Assembly (NCBI GenBank): GCA_012521465.1
Contig: JAAYMI010000002.1
Location: forward strand, 1-40,034
From: Bacillota bacterium
Lineage (GTDB): Bacteria > Bacillota > Limnochordia > Darwinibacteriales > Darwinibacteriaceae
Direction: 5' to 3'
DNA: 40,034 nucleotides
Shown here piece after piece: positions 10,672 through 19,822 of this stretch. The position numbers and the translations under genes were made by a program. The number at the start of each line of letters is the position of its first letter. The first letter of the stretch is position 1. Below the pieces are notes generated by a model, which had not been told where the DNA came from, did no database searches, and saw only the letters and a program-made list of their open reading frames with translations.

Positions 10672-11858
10672 TATTGGCCTCCTTCCTGCACTGCACGGTA
10701 GGCAATGGCGCCGTCAATAATAGTCATCTGCAGGTCAAGGTCGGGCGAGAGGACCAAAAGGTCAGCATCGCAGCCTTCCCTGATCCAGCCTTTATCTGTC
10801 AACCCGACCGCTTCGGCCGGATTTCTGCTGGCCATGCGGAAAGCATCGGCCATGGGCACACCCAAGACCTCAATCATATTCTTTACAGCTTTCAGGAGAG
10901 TAAGGGTGCTGCCGGCCAAGTTCCCTTCCGCGAGCCGTGCCGCGCCGTCCTTCACAAAAATGCGCTGGTCCCCTAAGACATACTCACCATCGGCGAGGCC
11001 GGTTGCCTGCACAGCGTCGGTTATGAGGATTACCCGCTCCAGCGGTTTGCAGTTCAGAGCTACCCTAATCGCACCAGGGTGCACATGAATCATGTCGGCA
11101 ATCAGTTGGACATAGGCATCAGGTTCGGCCAGGAATGCTCCCACTACACCTGGCTCCCGGTGGTGCAGACCCCGCATGCCGTTGTACAGATGGGTGGCGT
11201 GATTAGCACCTCGCTGAATGGCGGCACTGGCCTCTTCGTAAGTGGCATTGGAATGGCCAACAGCCACGGCAATGTCCCGTTCCACGAGCCAATCGATGGC
11301 CGCCAGTGCCCCTGGTGTCTCCGGCGCCAGGGTCACCAATCGCATCTTCTCCCCGAGGATCTCGTAGAGCGACTGCAGCTCAGCCAAGTCTGCCTCGCGG
11401 ATCTCAGGCCCGTATTGCGCGCCTTTATACGTTTCGTTGATGTACGGTCCCTCTAAGTGAACTCCCAGCACAGCTGCCTCATCAGGCTGCCTGGGGAAAC
11501 CAGCGGCCACCTCCGCAACCCGCCTGGTCTTTTCTCGTGAGGCCGTCACGGTGCTGGGAAGGAAACCGACTGTGCCGCTGCTCGCGCAGTAGCGAGCCAT
11601 GGTGCGCAGCGCCTCTTCCGTACCGTCCATTAGGTCCACGCCCGCCGATCCATGGATGTGAATATCAATGAGGCCAGGGGCAATATAACCCCCTTGGGCA
11701 TCAATGATCTGGAACACTGACCGATCTGCCGCCTTTAGCAGCAGCTGGCTGTCCCTCTCCTCACCTACAAACAGGATTTTATTGCCGATCACGACGACCG
11801 CTCCATTGGGGATGAGGCGTTCGCCAATTACGGTACCGTTGGTTATAATGAGATTCAT
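10671..11858 (-). CDS. nagA: N-acetylglucosamine-6-phosphate deacetylase
   Basis: APGLIDIHIHGSAGVDLMD, GVHLEGPYI, VGHSNATYEEA, THLYNGM, LITDAVQATG. Start MNLIITNG at 11858 (GGGAGG SD); stop overlaps nagB start as TAATG. Confidence 0.95.
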   Translation of the reverse strand: MNLIITNGTVIGERLIPNGAVVVIGNKILFVGEERDSQLLLKAADRSVFQIIDAQGGYIAPGLIDIHIHGSAGVDLMDGTEEALRTMARYCASSGTVGFLPSTVTASREKTRRVAEVAAGFPRQPDEAAVLGVHLEGPYINETYKGAQYGPEIREADLAELQSLYEILGEKMRLVTLAPETPGALAAIDWLVERDIAVAVGHSNATYEEASAAIQRGANHATHLYNGMRGLHHREPGVVGAFLAEPDAYVQLIADMIHVHPGAIRVALNCKPLERVILITDAVQATGLADGEYVLGDQRIFVKDGAARLAEGNLAGSTLTLLKAVKNMIEVLGVPMADAFRMASRNPAEAVGLTDKGWIREGCDADLLVLSPDLDLQMTIIDGAIAYRAVQEGGQ

Positions 11859-11940
11859 CTCATGCACCTCCCGGATAGGGAATTCTAGGAAGTCCGACGG
11901 GTATCCTTCCTGTTTAACATGGAATAAATATAGAAACGAC

Positions 11941-11969
11941 TTGCATATTCTTGCACAAGCCCTTATAAT
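11941..11969 (+). promoter_or_regulatory. SigA-type promoter for the amino-acid ABC transporter operon
   Basis: TTGCAT (11941-11946), 17-bp spacer, TATAAT (11964-11969). Confidence 0.85.
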
Positions 11970-12010
11970 GATACACATAAATATTCGTGAATCAAAGGAT
12001 GGTGTATCTC

Positions 12011-12754
12011 ATGAAGAAATTGACCGGACTGCTGTTGTGCGTCTTTATGCTGCTCGGCATCGGGCACGTTGGCCTGGCCAAGGATACTCTGAAGGTGGCC
12101 ACCGAAGCAGGATTCATGCCGTTCGAGTTCGTAGGAGAAGACGGAAGCCTTTTGGGCTTTGATATGGACCTCATCCAGGCGATCGGAGAAAAACTGAATA
12201 TGGAAGTGCAGATCGACAACATCAGCTGGGACGGCCTCATCCCCGCCCTGCAAAACGGCAACTATGATGCGCTGATCGCAGGTATTACCATCACCGCTGA
12301 ACGGGCAGAAGCCGTGGCCTTCTCTGACCCGTATTTTGAGTCGGTCCTTACCATTGTTGTGCAGACGAATAACACTGATATCACCACTCTCGATTCTCTC
12401 AAGGGCAAAACAGTGGCTGTGCAGATCAGCACAACTGGCGACTACGTAGCAGAAGAGATTGAAGGTGTAACAATCCTCCGCTACAACACCGTGGCGGAAG
12501 CACTACAGAACGTTATCATGGGCACGGCACATGCCATGATAGTCGACCTGCCTGTGTCCGAGGCGTACCTCGCAGCCTACCCCAACGCACCCCTAAAAAA
12601 TGTTGGGCCGGTAGCTGACAACGAATTCTTGGGTATTGCCGTCCACAAGCAGAACACCGAGCTGGTGAGCAAGATCAACTGGGCTCTGGCCGAGATCCGA
12701 GCCGATGGCACATATGATGCCATCTACAACAAGTGGTTTGGCGTAGAAGAATAG
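12011..12754 (+). CDS. Amino-acid ABC transporter substrate-binding protein (polar/basic amino acid family)
   Basis: Signal peptide MKKLTGLLLCVFMLLGIGHVGLA; LKVATEAGFMPFEFVGEDGSLLGFDMDLIQAIGEKL SBP_bac_3 signature. An in-frame ATG at 11999 is an alternative start. Confidence 0.93.
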   Translation: MKKLTGLLLCVFMLLGIGHVGLAKDTLKVATEAGFMPFEFVGEDGSLLGFDMDLIQAIGEKLNMEVQIDNISWDGLIPALQNGNYDALIAGITITAERAEAVAFSDPYFESVLTIVVQTNNTDITTLDSLKGKTVAVQISTTGDYVAEEIEGVTILRYNTVAEALQNVIMGTAHAMIVDLPVSEAYLAAYPNAPLKNVGPVADNEFLGIAVHKQNTELVSKINWALAEIRADGTYDAIYNKWFGVEE

Positions 12755-12783
12755 AGACTCACCGCATTCTTGCGGCAAAGTAC

Positions 12784-12811
12784 GTGCAGCACCCATTCGT
12801 GGGTGCTGCAC
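12784..12811 (+). other. Intercistronic hairpin with UUCG loop
   Basis: GTGCAGCACCCA-TTCG-TGGGTGCTGCAC, perfect 12-bp stem between the substrate-binding protein and permease genes; no T-tract. Confidence 0.85.
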
Positions 12812-12847
12812 AGCTGTGTTTGAACAGAAGCGTTAGGAGGAAACTGA

Positions 12848-13504
12848 ATGGACTTTCGCTGGGACCTGGTGTGGTCATCTATGCCTCTGCTGCTGGAAGG
12901 CACCCGGCTCACGGTTCAGCTGACAGCCATAGCCGTCTTTTTCGGGATCATCATTGGTACAGTTGCTGGCATGACTCGCCTATCTAGGGGTCCGCAACGA
13001 ATCGTCGCTGCCGTGTATATCGACTTTATCCGGGGTACCCCCTTACTGGTGCAGACCTTTATTGTGTTTTACGGTATACCGGGTATAATCGGTCGTCCGA
13101 TCCCTGCCTACTGGGCGGCAGTGCTTGCCTTAAGTATCAACAGCGGCGCCTATGTGGCGGAAATCGTGCGGGCCGGCATTCAATCCATTGATAAAGGCCA
13201 AACAGAAGCCGCGCTCTCCCTAGGAATGACGGGCAGCCAGATCATGCGGCACATTATTCTGCCCCAAGCTTTTCTGCGCATCATCCCCCCTTTGGGGAAC
13301 GAATTTATCGCCCTGCTGAAAGACTCATCCCTTGTGTCTGTGATTGCCCTCGAGGAGCTGGTGCGCAAAGGCCAGATCATCATTGGGCGGACTTTTCGGC
13401 CATTTGAGGTCTGGCTGGCAGTAGCCTTGATTTACCTGGCCATGACCTTCGCAGTCTCTCGTCTGGTGAATTTCACAGAGAAAAGGATGAAGATTCATGC
13501 TTAA
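12848..13504 (+). CDS. Amino-acid ABC transporter permease (His/Glu/Gln/Arg/opine family)
   Basis: [27 protein letters not shown]...[19 protein letters not shown]...[43 protein letters not shown]. Confidence 0.95.
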   Translation: MDFRWDLVWSSMPLLLEGTRLTVQLTAIAVFFGIIIGTVAGMTRLSRGPQRIVAAVYIDFIRGTPLLVQTFIVFYGIPGIIGRPIPAYWAAVLALSINSGAYVAEIVRAGIQSIDKGQTEAALSLGMTGSQIMRHIILPQAFLRIIPPLGNEFIALLKDSSLVSVIALEELVRKGQIIIGRTFRPFEVWLAVALIYLAMTFAVSRLVNFTEKRMKIHA

Positions 13505-14231
13505 GCAGCCCATGATCGAAGTTAGGAACCTCTACAAGAGCTTCGGGAAGCTGGAGGTACTGCGGGGAGTCTCTCTCACGGTATCCCGGGGCGAAGTGGT
13601 AGTAATCATCGGGCCGTCGGGCAGCGGCAAAAGCACTTTCCTGCGCTGCCTCAACTATCTGGAGACTCCCACCAGCGGGCAGATTCTCCTTGATGGAGTC
13701 GAGGTTGATCCTAAAAAGAACCTCCGGCAGGTGCGTCAAGAGATGGGCATGGTGTTCCAGAACTTCAACCTCTTCCCGCACATGAAGGTGTTGGAGAATG
13801 TGACTCTCGCCCCCCGCAAGGTACTGGGCATAGAGCCGCAGGAGGCAGAAAGAAAAGCCCGAGCGCTCCTGGGCAAGGTGGGTTTAGCAGACAAGGCCGA
13901 CAGCTTCCCCGATGAACTTTCCGGCGGCCAGCGCCAGCGGGTAGCGATTGCAAGGGCTCTAGCCATGGAACCGCAGGTGATGCTGTTTGATGAGCCTACC
14001 TCGGCCCTGGATCCAGAAATGATCGGAGAAGTCTTGGACGTCATGAAGCAGCTTGCCCAGGAGGGCCGCACCATGCTCGTGGTTACCCACGAAATGGGCT
14101 TTGCCCGGGAAGTAGGCGACCGCGTGATCTTCATGGATGAGGGCCTGATTGTGGAAGAAGGCCCGCCTCAGGAGGTATTCTCCCACCCGAAGCAGGCCCG
14201 CACGCAGGAATTCTTGAGCAAAATCCTTTAA
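13497..14231 (+). CDS. glnQ: Amino-acid ABC transporter ATP-binding protein (GlnQ-like)
   Basis: [15 protein letters not shown] Walker [16 protein letters not shown] signature, [15 protein letters not shown] Walker B. Confidence 0.95.
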   Translation: MLKQPMIEVRNLYKSFGKLEVLRGVSLTVSRGEVVVIIGPSGSGKSTFLRCLNYLETPTSGQILLDGVEVDPKKNLRQVRQEMGMVFQNFNLFPHMKVLENVTLAPRKVLGIEPQEAERKARALLGKVGLADKADSFPDELSGGQRQRVAIARALAMEPQVMLFDEPTSALDPEMIGEVLDVMKQLAQEGRTMLVVTHEMGFAREVGDRVIFMDEGLIVEEGPPQEVFSHPKQARTQEFLSKIL

Positions 14232-14244
14232 GGCACTGCAATAA

Positions 14245-15075
14245 TCAATAGCCGTAGCGCTGCAGGCGGTAGTCGGGCCCGTGAAGCACCAATGCCACGT
14301 TATGGCCCAGGATGCGGGAAGCAAGGCGCATCCCCAACCGCTTGTCGAAATCAGCTGTTTCGTAATTTGACGTATAGATTGTCGGCCGGCAGTGAACCAG
14401 GCGCCCCTCTACAATAATCAACAGCCGCTCTGTGGTCCACGGGGATTCCCGTTCGCTGCCGATGTCGTCCAGAATCAGCAGATGAGCATTCAACAGCGGC
14501 TCCAGATCGAAACTGCCGCCGCGCATTTTTTCCAGCAGGGTAGGCACATGGGCAAACTGCACCCAGTACTTCTCTTTGAGCGCGTTAGCCACCGCACAGG
14601 CAAGGTGAGTCTTGCCTGTCCCCGATTTCCCCGTCAAGACTAGCCCCTGTCCGCTCTTCAACTCTGGAAATCTCTCTACATAAGCAGTACAGATTCTATA
14701 CGGTTCTTCATTGTACGGCGCCACCTGGAAGTTGGTAAAGCTGTGTCCCCTCAGCCCAGGAGGAAGAGGATCAGCAGGTTTGACCTGCAGCATTTCCTGC
14801 CGGACGCTGCGCTGCGCCTGCCTGGCAGCGGCAATGCAGCGGCAGTCCTCCCAATACCACTGCCCTTTACCGTAGGGCTCAGGCAGAGGAAAGGGGTGGA
14901 AGCGGTAAATCCTCCGCCTGACAATGCCGCATTGGGGGCAGGCTGTTCCACCCCGCAGACGGCGGCGGATCCCGTGCAGTTTAATCCACGAACGGGAAGA
15001 GTTCCTTGTTTGGCTTGGGAGGGGCCTTGTAGGTGAAATCTGCGCGGGTAAACTTCCCCCTGCCAGCTTGTACAT
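14245..15075 (-). CDS. DnaC/DnaI-like helicase-loader ATPase
   Basis: LVLTGKSGTGKTHLACAVANAL Walker A, LLILDDIGSE Walker B, N-terminal CPQCG. Start uncertain: ATG 15075 is preceded by GGCGGGGGG; the ORF track extends to 15147. Confidence 0.8.
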   Translation of the reverse strand: MYKLAGGSLPAQISPTRPLPSQTRNSSRSWIKLHGIRRRLRGGTACPQCGIVRRRIYRFHPFPLPEPYGKGQWYWEDCRCIAAARQAQRSVRQEMLQVKPADPLPPGLRGHSFTNFQVAPYNEEPYRICTAYVERFPELKSGQGLVLTGKSGTGKTHLACAVANALKEKYWVQFAHVPTLLEKMRGGSFDLEPLLNAHLLILDDIGSERESPWTTERLLIIVEGRLVHCRPTIYTSNYETADFDKRLGMRLASRILGHNVALVLHGPDYRLQRYGY

Positions 15076-15406
15076 TTTGATCCCCCCGCCTTCCTTGGGA
15101 CTGCTTGTCCTCGTTTCTTGCCTGCCAATAGGCCATGAATGCTTCATCAGTTGTAATTCCGTGATTCAGCCAATCCTCAATAATGCGGTAAATATAGTTG
15201 AAGGAAAGGTGCATCTGCTTGCCCCGGAGTTGGTTGAGGCGCTGTTCTTGCTTTGCGCGCAAAATCGCACAGCCAATCACAAATGGAGACATGCCCTCGT
15301 CATGGGCAGCGCAGAGCTTTTCCTTTTGCGCGCTGGATAGAAGCGCCACCTTCCGCTGATACAAACGAAAGACGTCCTCCATAGTTACCTCGTTTGCTTC
15401 AGGCAT
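14981..15406 (-). CDS. DnaD/DnaB-like replication-initiation domain protein
   Basis: 141 aa; LSFNYIYRIIEDWLNHGITTDEAFMAY resembles the DnaD C-terminal YxxxIxxxW pattern; immediately upstream of the DnaC-like ATPase; GGAGG SD. Confidence 0.65.
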   Translation of the reverse strand: MPEANEVTMEDVFRLYQRKVALLSSAQKEKLCAAHDEGMSPFVIGCAILRAKQEQRLNQLRGKQMHLSFNYIYRIIEDWLNHGITTDEAFMAYWQARNEDKQSQGRRGDQNVQAGRGKFTRADFTYKAPPKPNKELFPFVD

Positions 15407-15426
15407 GTTTCCACCTCCGCATCAGC

Positions 15427-16536
15427 TCACACATAAATCCGCTCCACCCGGCTGCTGATTAAGCAGGTCACCTCATAATTGATCGTATCCATCCAGCCGG
15501 CCCAATCCTGCGCCGTGACTTGCTCATGGCCCGAAGTGCCGATGAGTACCACCTCATCGCCTACAGACACAGGCAGATCGCCCACATCTACGATGGTGTG
15601 GTCCATAGTTACTTTGCCCACGATCGGACAGGGCTGTCCTGCGATCAGGACGTGGCCTTTGTTGCTGAGCTTGCGGGAGAGCCCGTCCGCATAGCCGATG
15701 GGCAGCACGGCCAGAGAAGTCTCCCTCCAGGTCACGTACGTGCATCCGTAACTGACTGCTGTCCCCGCGGGGACGTGCTTCAGCGCGGCGATCCTAGTCT
15801 TGAGGGAAAGGGCCGGCCGCAAGGGAATGGACCTGCGGCCGTTGGGGTACATTCCGTATAAGCCGAGCCCAACCCTCACCATATCTAGATGTGATTGGGG
15901 AAAGAACATGGCTGCCGCGGTATTGGCCGCATGGTAGCAGGGTATCTTGATCCCTTCCCGCTTCAAGGCGTTAATCACTCTCTCAAACCGCTGCCACTGC
16001 CATTGGAGGTACTCCTGGTTAGGGTTCTCGGCATCGGCGAAGTGAGTGAATACACCCTGAACTTCCAGACCCGGAAGGCGTGTGACGTTCCGGATAAACT
16101 CTACCGCAGCTCCATCCGGGATGCCCAAGCGCGTCATGCCCGTATCTACCTTGATATGCACCTTAGCCGTCTTCTGAAGTTTGCGAGAGACATTTGCGAG
16201 AATGCGGGCTATTTGGGGTTCATACAAAGTCACGGCTAAGTCCTTAGCCACACAGATCTCGACTTCTTCTGGGCCAACCGCACCCAAGACCAAAATGGGG
16301 GCGGCAATCCCTGCCCGGCGCAGGCGGACTCCCTCTTCCGGTATTGCTACAGCCAGCCAACTTGCCCCATTGGCCAAGACGGTATGGGCAATTTCTAAAG
16401 AGCCGTGCCCGTACGCGTTGGCCTTCACCACGGCCATCAACTGGCTGCGGCCGATCAGTCTGCAGAACTGCTGTGTGTTAAAGGCTATGTCCTGCAAATT
16501 TACTTCCGCCCAGACTGATCTAGTAAGCTTGCTCAT
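15427..16536 (-). CDS. alr: Alanine racemase
   Basis: WAEVNLQDIAFN...LMAVVKANAYGHG...VKVDTGMTRLG-like motif HIKVDTGMTRLGIPDG...VRVGLGLYG...SYGCTYVT. ATG 16536 has a GGAG SD; the track start 16545 is GTG. Confidence 0.95.
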   Translation of the reverse strand: MSKLTRSVWAEVNLQDIAFNTQQFCRLIGRSQLMAVVKANAYGHGSLEIAHTVLANGASWLAVAIPEEGVRLRRAGIAAPILVLGAVGPEEVEICVAKDLAVTLYEPQIARILANVSRKLQKTAKVHIKVDTGMTRLGIPDGAAVEFIRNVTRLPGLEVQGVFTHFADAENPNQEYLQWQWQRFERVINALKREGIKIPCYHAANTAAAMFFPQSHLDMVRVGLGLYGMYPNGRRSIPLRPALSLKTRIAALKHVPAGTAVSYGCTYVTWRETSLAVLPIGYADGLSRKLSNKGHVLIAGQPCPIVGKVTMDHTIVDVGDLPVSVGDEVVLIGTSGHEQVTAQDWAGWMDTINYEVTCLISSRVERIYV

Positions 16537-16553
16537 GGATGACACTCCATCTC

Positions 16554-18074
16554 TTAATCTAAAATCGCCTGCACAGCGGCTAAACAGTCAGATGCGGTAA
16601 GGCCGCGACTGCCTTTTTCCGCGGCGCGCTCTCCGGCCAGGCCGTGCACATATGCCCCCAGAGCGGCAGCCTCCACTGGCTCCATCCCCTGCGCCAAGAA
16701 AGCCGCGATCACGCCCGTGAGCACATCGCCCATCCCAGCAGAACCCATGCCTGATGTGCCAGCGCTACTTATATATGTTCGCTCCAGCCCACTGATAACC
16801 GTAGGTGCCCCTTTGAGCACTACCGTCACTCCCCAGCGAGATGCCAGTTCCTGACCGGCTGTTCCCCGGCGCGCGTTTACCGCCTGGGCTGACTGACCGA
16901 CTAAACGGCCCATCTCCCCCGGGTGAGGTGTGAGCACCCACCGCCGCCGCTGCTCTTGGGGCACAGACAGGACGAACTCTTCGGCAAGGACGTTGAGGCC
17001 ATCGGCATCAATCACCGCCGGCCCTGTCCAGGTACGCAGGAGATACTCGACGATCTGCTTTACTTCCGGCCGGTTGGACAGGCCCGGCCCAACAGCGAGA
17101 ACGTCCTTCCCTTTCAGCAGCTCCCGCAGGGTATCAATGCTTGGGCTGCCCAGGGTTCCCTCAGGCGTATCCGGGACGGGCTTCACGATAACTTCATCTG
17201 GGGGGAAACGCCCGACGATCGAAGCTGGTACCGCTAAGGTCACCATGCCTCCACCCCCGCGATAAACTGCTTTTGCACACAAGGCGGCGGCGCCGGCCAT
17301 TCCCTGTGAGCCGGCCACTACTAAGGTGTGCCCAAAGGTGCCTTTATGGCCCCACGGCGGGCGCGGCGGCAGTTTGGCTAAGTCTTCAGGCTCCAAGAGA
17401 AACCGCTGAATATCCTCGGCAAGTCTGTGGGGAATCCCAATATCGAGTACCTCAAAGTCACCCACAAAACTGCGGCCTGGGTAAAACAAACAGCCCAGCT
17501 TGAGAAAGCCCAGCGCCGCTGTGAAATCGGCCTGCACAGCCGGTCCAGCCACTTCACCCGTGGTGGCATCCACGCCCGTAGGCACGTCCACCGCCACCAC
17601 AGGGCGCCGGACTTCATTCACAACTGAGACGAGCTCTGCCAGCTCTGGCCGGAGCGGCCCCTGCGCGCCTGTCCCCAATAGGGCATCTAAAATAATATCC
17701 GCCAGGGACAGGCTGAATTTCAAGTTTCGGCGCTGCGAGGTCGTTAGGGATACGATCTCCCCGTCCAAGCGGCGGTAGACTTCTAGGTTGACCTGGCAGT
17801 CCCGGGAACACTTCTCCGCAGGGTGAGTCAGGTACACCTTCGGCCGTGCGCCCAGGTTCAGGAGGTGGCGGGCGACCACAAGCCCATCACCACCGTTATT
17901 GCCCGGTCCAACTAGGATGTGTACCCGCTTGTCCCTGAGAGAACCGAACTTGTCCTGAAGGAGCCGCACCACCTGAGTGCCGGCATTCTCCATCAGGACT
18001 AAACTGGCGATCCCGATACGGTGAATCGCCTCTTCGTCAAGCTTCCGCATCTCCGCTGCTGTCACTATCCGCAT
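16554..18074 (-). CDS. nnrD: Bifunctional NAD(P)H-hydrate epimerase / ADP-dependent (S)-NAD(P)H-hydrate dehydratase
   Basis: MRIVTAAEMRKLDEEAIHRIG, VGPGNNGGDGLVVARHL, GHTLVVAGSQGMAGAAALCAKAVYRGGGGMVTL, LTPHPGEMGRL, GMGDVLTGVIAAFLAQG. Confidence 0.95.
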   Translation of the reverse strand: MRIVTAAEMRKLDEEAIHRIGIASLVLMENAGTQVVRLLQDKFGSLRDKRVHILVGPGNNGGDGLVVARHLLNLGARPKVYLTHPAEKCSRDCQVNLEVYRRLDGEIVSLTTSQRRNLKFSLSLADIILDALLGTGAQGPLRPELAELVSVVNEVRRPVVAVDVPTGVDATTGEVAGPAVQADFTAALGFLKLGCLFYPGRSFVGDFEVLDIGIPHRLAEDIQRFLLEPEDLAKLPPRPPWGHKGTFGHTLVVAGSQGMAGAAALCAKAVYRGGGGMVTLAVPASIVGRFPPDEVIVKPVPDTPEGTLGSPSIDTLRELLKGKDVLAVGPGLSNRPEVKQIVEYLLRTWTGPAVIDADGLNVLAEEFVLSVPQEQRRRWVLTPHPGEMGRLVGQSAQAVNARRGTAGQELASRWGVTVVLKGAPTVISGLERTYISSAGTSGMGSAGMGDVLTGVIAAFLAQGMEPVEAAALGAYVHGLAGERAAEKGSRGLTASDCLAAVQAILD

Positions 18075-18453
18075 AGCGCACCTCCTCACCCACCGCCAGT
18101 GCTGAGGCCACAGCATAGTCACGGCTGTGGGAAATGCTCACCAGAATCTCACCGATCCCCATGGCTCGACTCACTTCGAGGGCCCGTCCCGTCAACTTCA
18201 CCACTGGACGGCCTGACTCTACGGTAAGAATCTCAATCTGGGCAAAGCCAACACCGCTGCCCCAGCCTGTACCTAAGGCCTTCATCACTGCTTCCTTGGC
18301 TGCAAAGCGGCCTGCCCAGGACTGAGGGTCTTTTTCCGCGAGCTGTGCCCGTTCTGCGCCTGAAAAGACCCGCTGCCGAAATCTTTCCCGTGTTAAAGCC
18401 CGCGCGACCCGGGCTGTTTCCACAATATCGACTCCGAGGCCGAGAATGCGCAT
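18037..18453 (-). CDS. acpS: Holo-[acyl-carrier-protein] synthase
   Basis: MRILGLGVDIVETARVARAL, WAGRFAAKEAVMKALGTGWG, VSISHSRDYAVASA. Confidence 0.95.
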   Translation of the reverse strand: MRILGLGVDIVETARVARALTRERFRQRVFSGAERAQLAEKDPQSWAGRFAAKEAVMKALGTGWGSGVGFAQIEILTVESGRPVVKLTGRALEVSRAMGIGEILVSISHSRDYAVASALAVGEEVRYADSDSSGDAEA

Positions 18454-19811
18454 CATTCCATCCCCAGGCACGCACCGATCCGCTCAGCGACCATCCGTAC
18501 CGCGGCATCCACCAGCTCCGCATCAGGGTGTTCGCCCATCACTCGAATAACGGGTTCGGTGCCGGAAGGCCGGATGAAAAGCCTTCCGTCAGGACCAAGT
18601 TTCTGCTTCGCAGCTTCCACAGTGCTGGCAATCTCTGGTTCGCTGTCCCAACCAAGTTTGGTGCGAACCCGCACGTTGACTAGCGCTTGGGGAAAAACAG
18701 GCATCACTTCGGCTAACTCGGCCAAAGGCTGCCCGGTCTGGACCATAACGTCCAAGAGTTTGAGGGCACTGAGAATACCGTCGCCAGTCGTGCTGTCTCT
18801 GAGGAAGATGATGTGCCCCGACTGCTCTCCGCCCAACACCAAGCCGTGTTCCAGCATTGCCTCGAGTACGCAGCGGTCGCCTGGCGGTGTTGTCACCACA
18901 TCGCCCCCTGCATCTCGGAAAGCTTTCACCAGGCCACCATTAGAATAGAGCGTTGCGGCAATCTTACGCTGGGGCAGCTCTCCAGCCTTGAGCAGTTGAA
19001 GTCCGCAGATAGCCAGAATCTTATCGCCGTCCACGATGCGGCCCGTGTGGTCCACAGCGATCACTCGGTCTGCATCGCCATCGTGGGCAATGCCCAGATC
19101 TGCCCCTGCCGCCTGCACTAAGGCCTGCAGGCTTTCGGGGTGGGTCGACCCACACTCCACATTGATATTTATCCCATCGGGATCGTTGTGGATCACAGTC
19201 AATCGGGCACCTAAACGACGCAGGATCTCTGGGGCGCACACTGAAGCGGCACCGTTGGCGCAGTCCAATGCCACGTGGATACCTGTGAGGTCGACGGGTA
19301 CTATATCACACAGGCGTCTGATGTAGCGCTCAAGCCCGTTAGAACAGGAGATTACTCTGCCCACATGGGCACCGATGGGCCTCGCTCCATTGGGTGGATT
19401 GTACACCAACGCCGCGATCTCATCTTCCACCTCATCGGGGGGCTTAAAGCCGTCGGCCGCGAAGAATTTTATGCCGTTATCTTCTACGGGATTGTGAGAG
19501 GCAGATATCACTGCTCCAGCATCACAATCCAGCACTTGCACTAGAAATGCCACGGCAGGAGTGGGGACCACACCTACCAGCACCGCATCGGCTCCTGCCG
19601 ACGTAATGCCAGCCACCATGGCTGCTTCCAGCATTTCTCCGGAAATCCTGGTATCACGGCCCACTAAGACCCTAGCCCTTTGGCGCTGTTTACCGTTCCC
19701 ACGGTGCGACAGTACCAGCGCTCCCGCTCGCCCCAGGGCAAAGGCCAGTTCAGGAGTGAGCTCCTGATTCGCGACTCCCCGTACTCCATCGGTTCCAAAT
19801 AAGCGCTGCAT
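18453..19811 (-). CDS. glmM: Phosphoglucosamine mutase
   Basis: RLFGTDGVRGVANQELTPELAF, AVISASHNPVEDNGIKFF, DGDADRVIAVDHTG, RPSGTEPVIRVMGE; ATG 19811 with GGGGGAG SD. Confidence 0.97.
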   Translation of the reverse strand: MQRLFGTDGVRGVANQELTPELAFALGRAGALVLSHRGNGKQRQRARVLVGRDTRISGEMLEAAMVAGITSAGADAVLVGVVPTPAVAFLVQVLDCDAGAVISASHNPVEDNGIKFFAADGFKPPDEVEDEIAALVYNPPNGARPIGAHVGRVISCSNGLERYIRRLCDIVPVDLTGIHVALDCANGAASVCAPEILRRLGARLTVIHNDPDGININVECGSTHPESLQALVQAAGADLGIAHDGDADRVIAVDHTGRIVDGDKILAICGLQLLKAGELPQRKIAATLYSNGGLVKAFRDAGGDVVTTPPGDRCVLEAMLEHGLVLGGEQSGHIIFLRDSTTGDGILSALKLLDVMVQTGQPLAELAEVMPVFPQALVNVRVRTKLGWDSEPEIASTVEAAKQKLGPDGRLFIRPSGTEPVIRVMGEHPDAELVDAAVRMVAERIGACLGME

Positions 19812-19822
19812 CCACACTCCCC

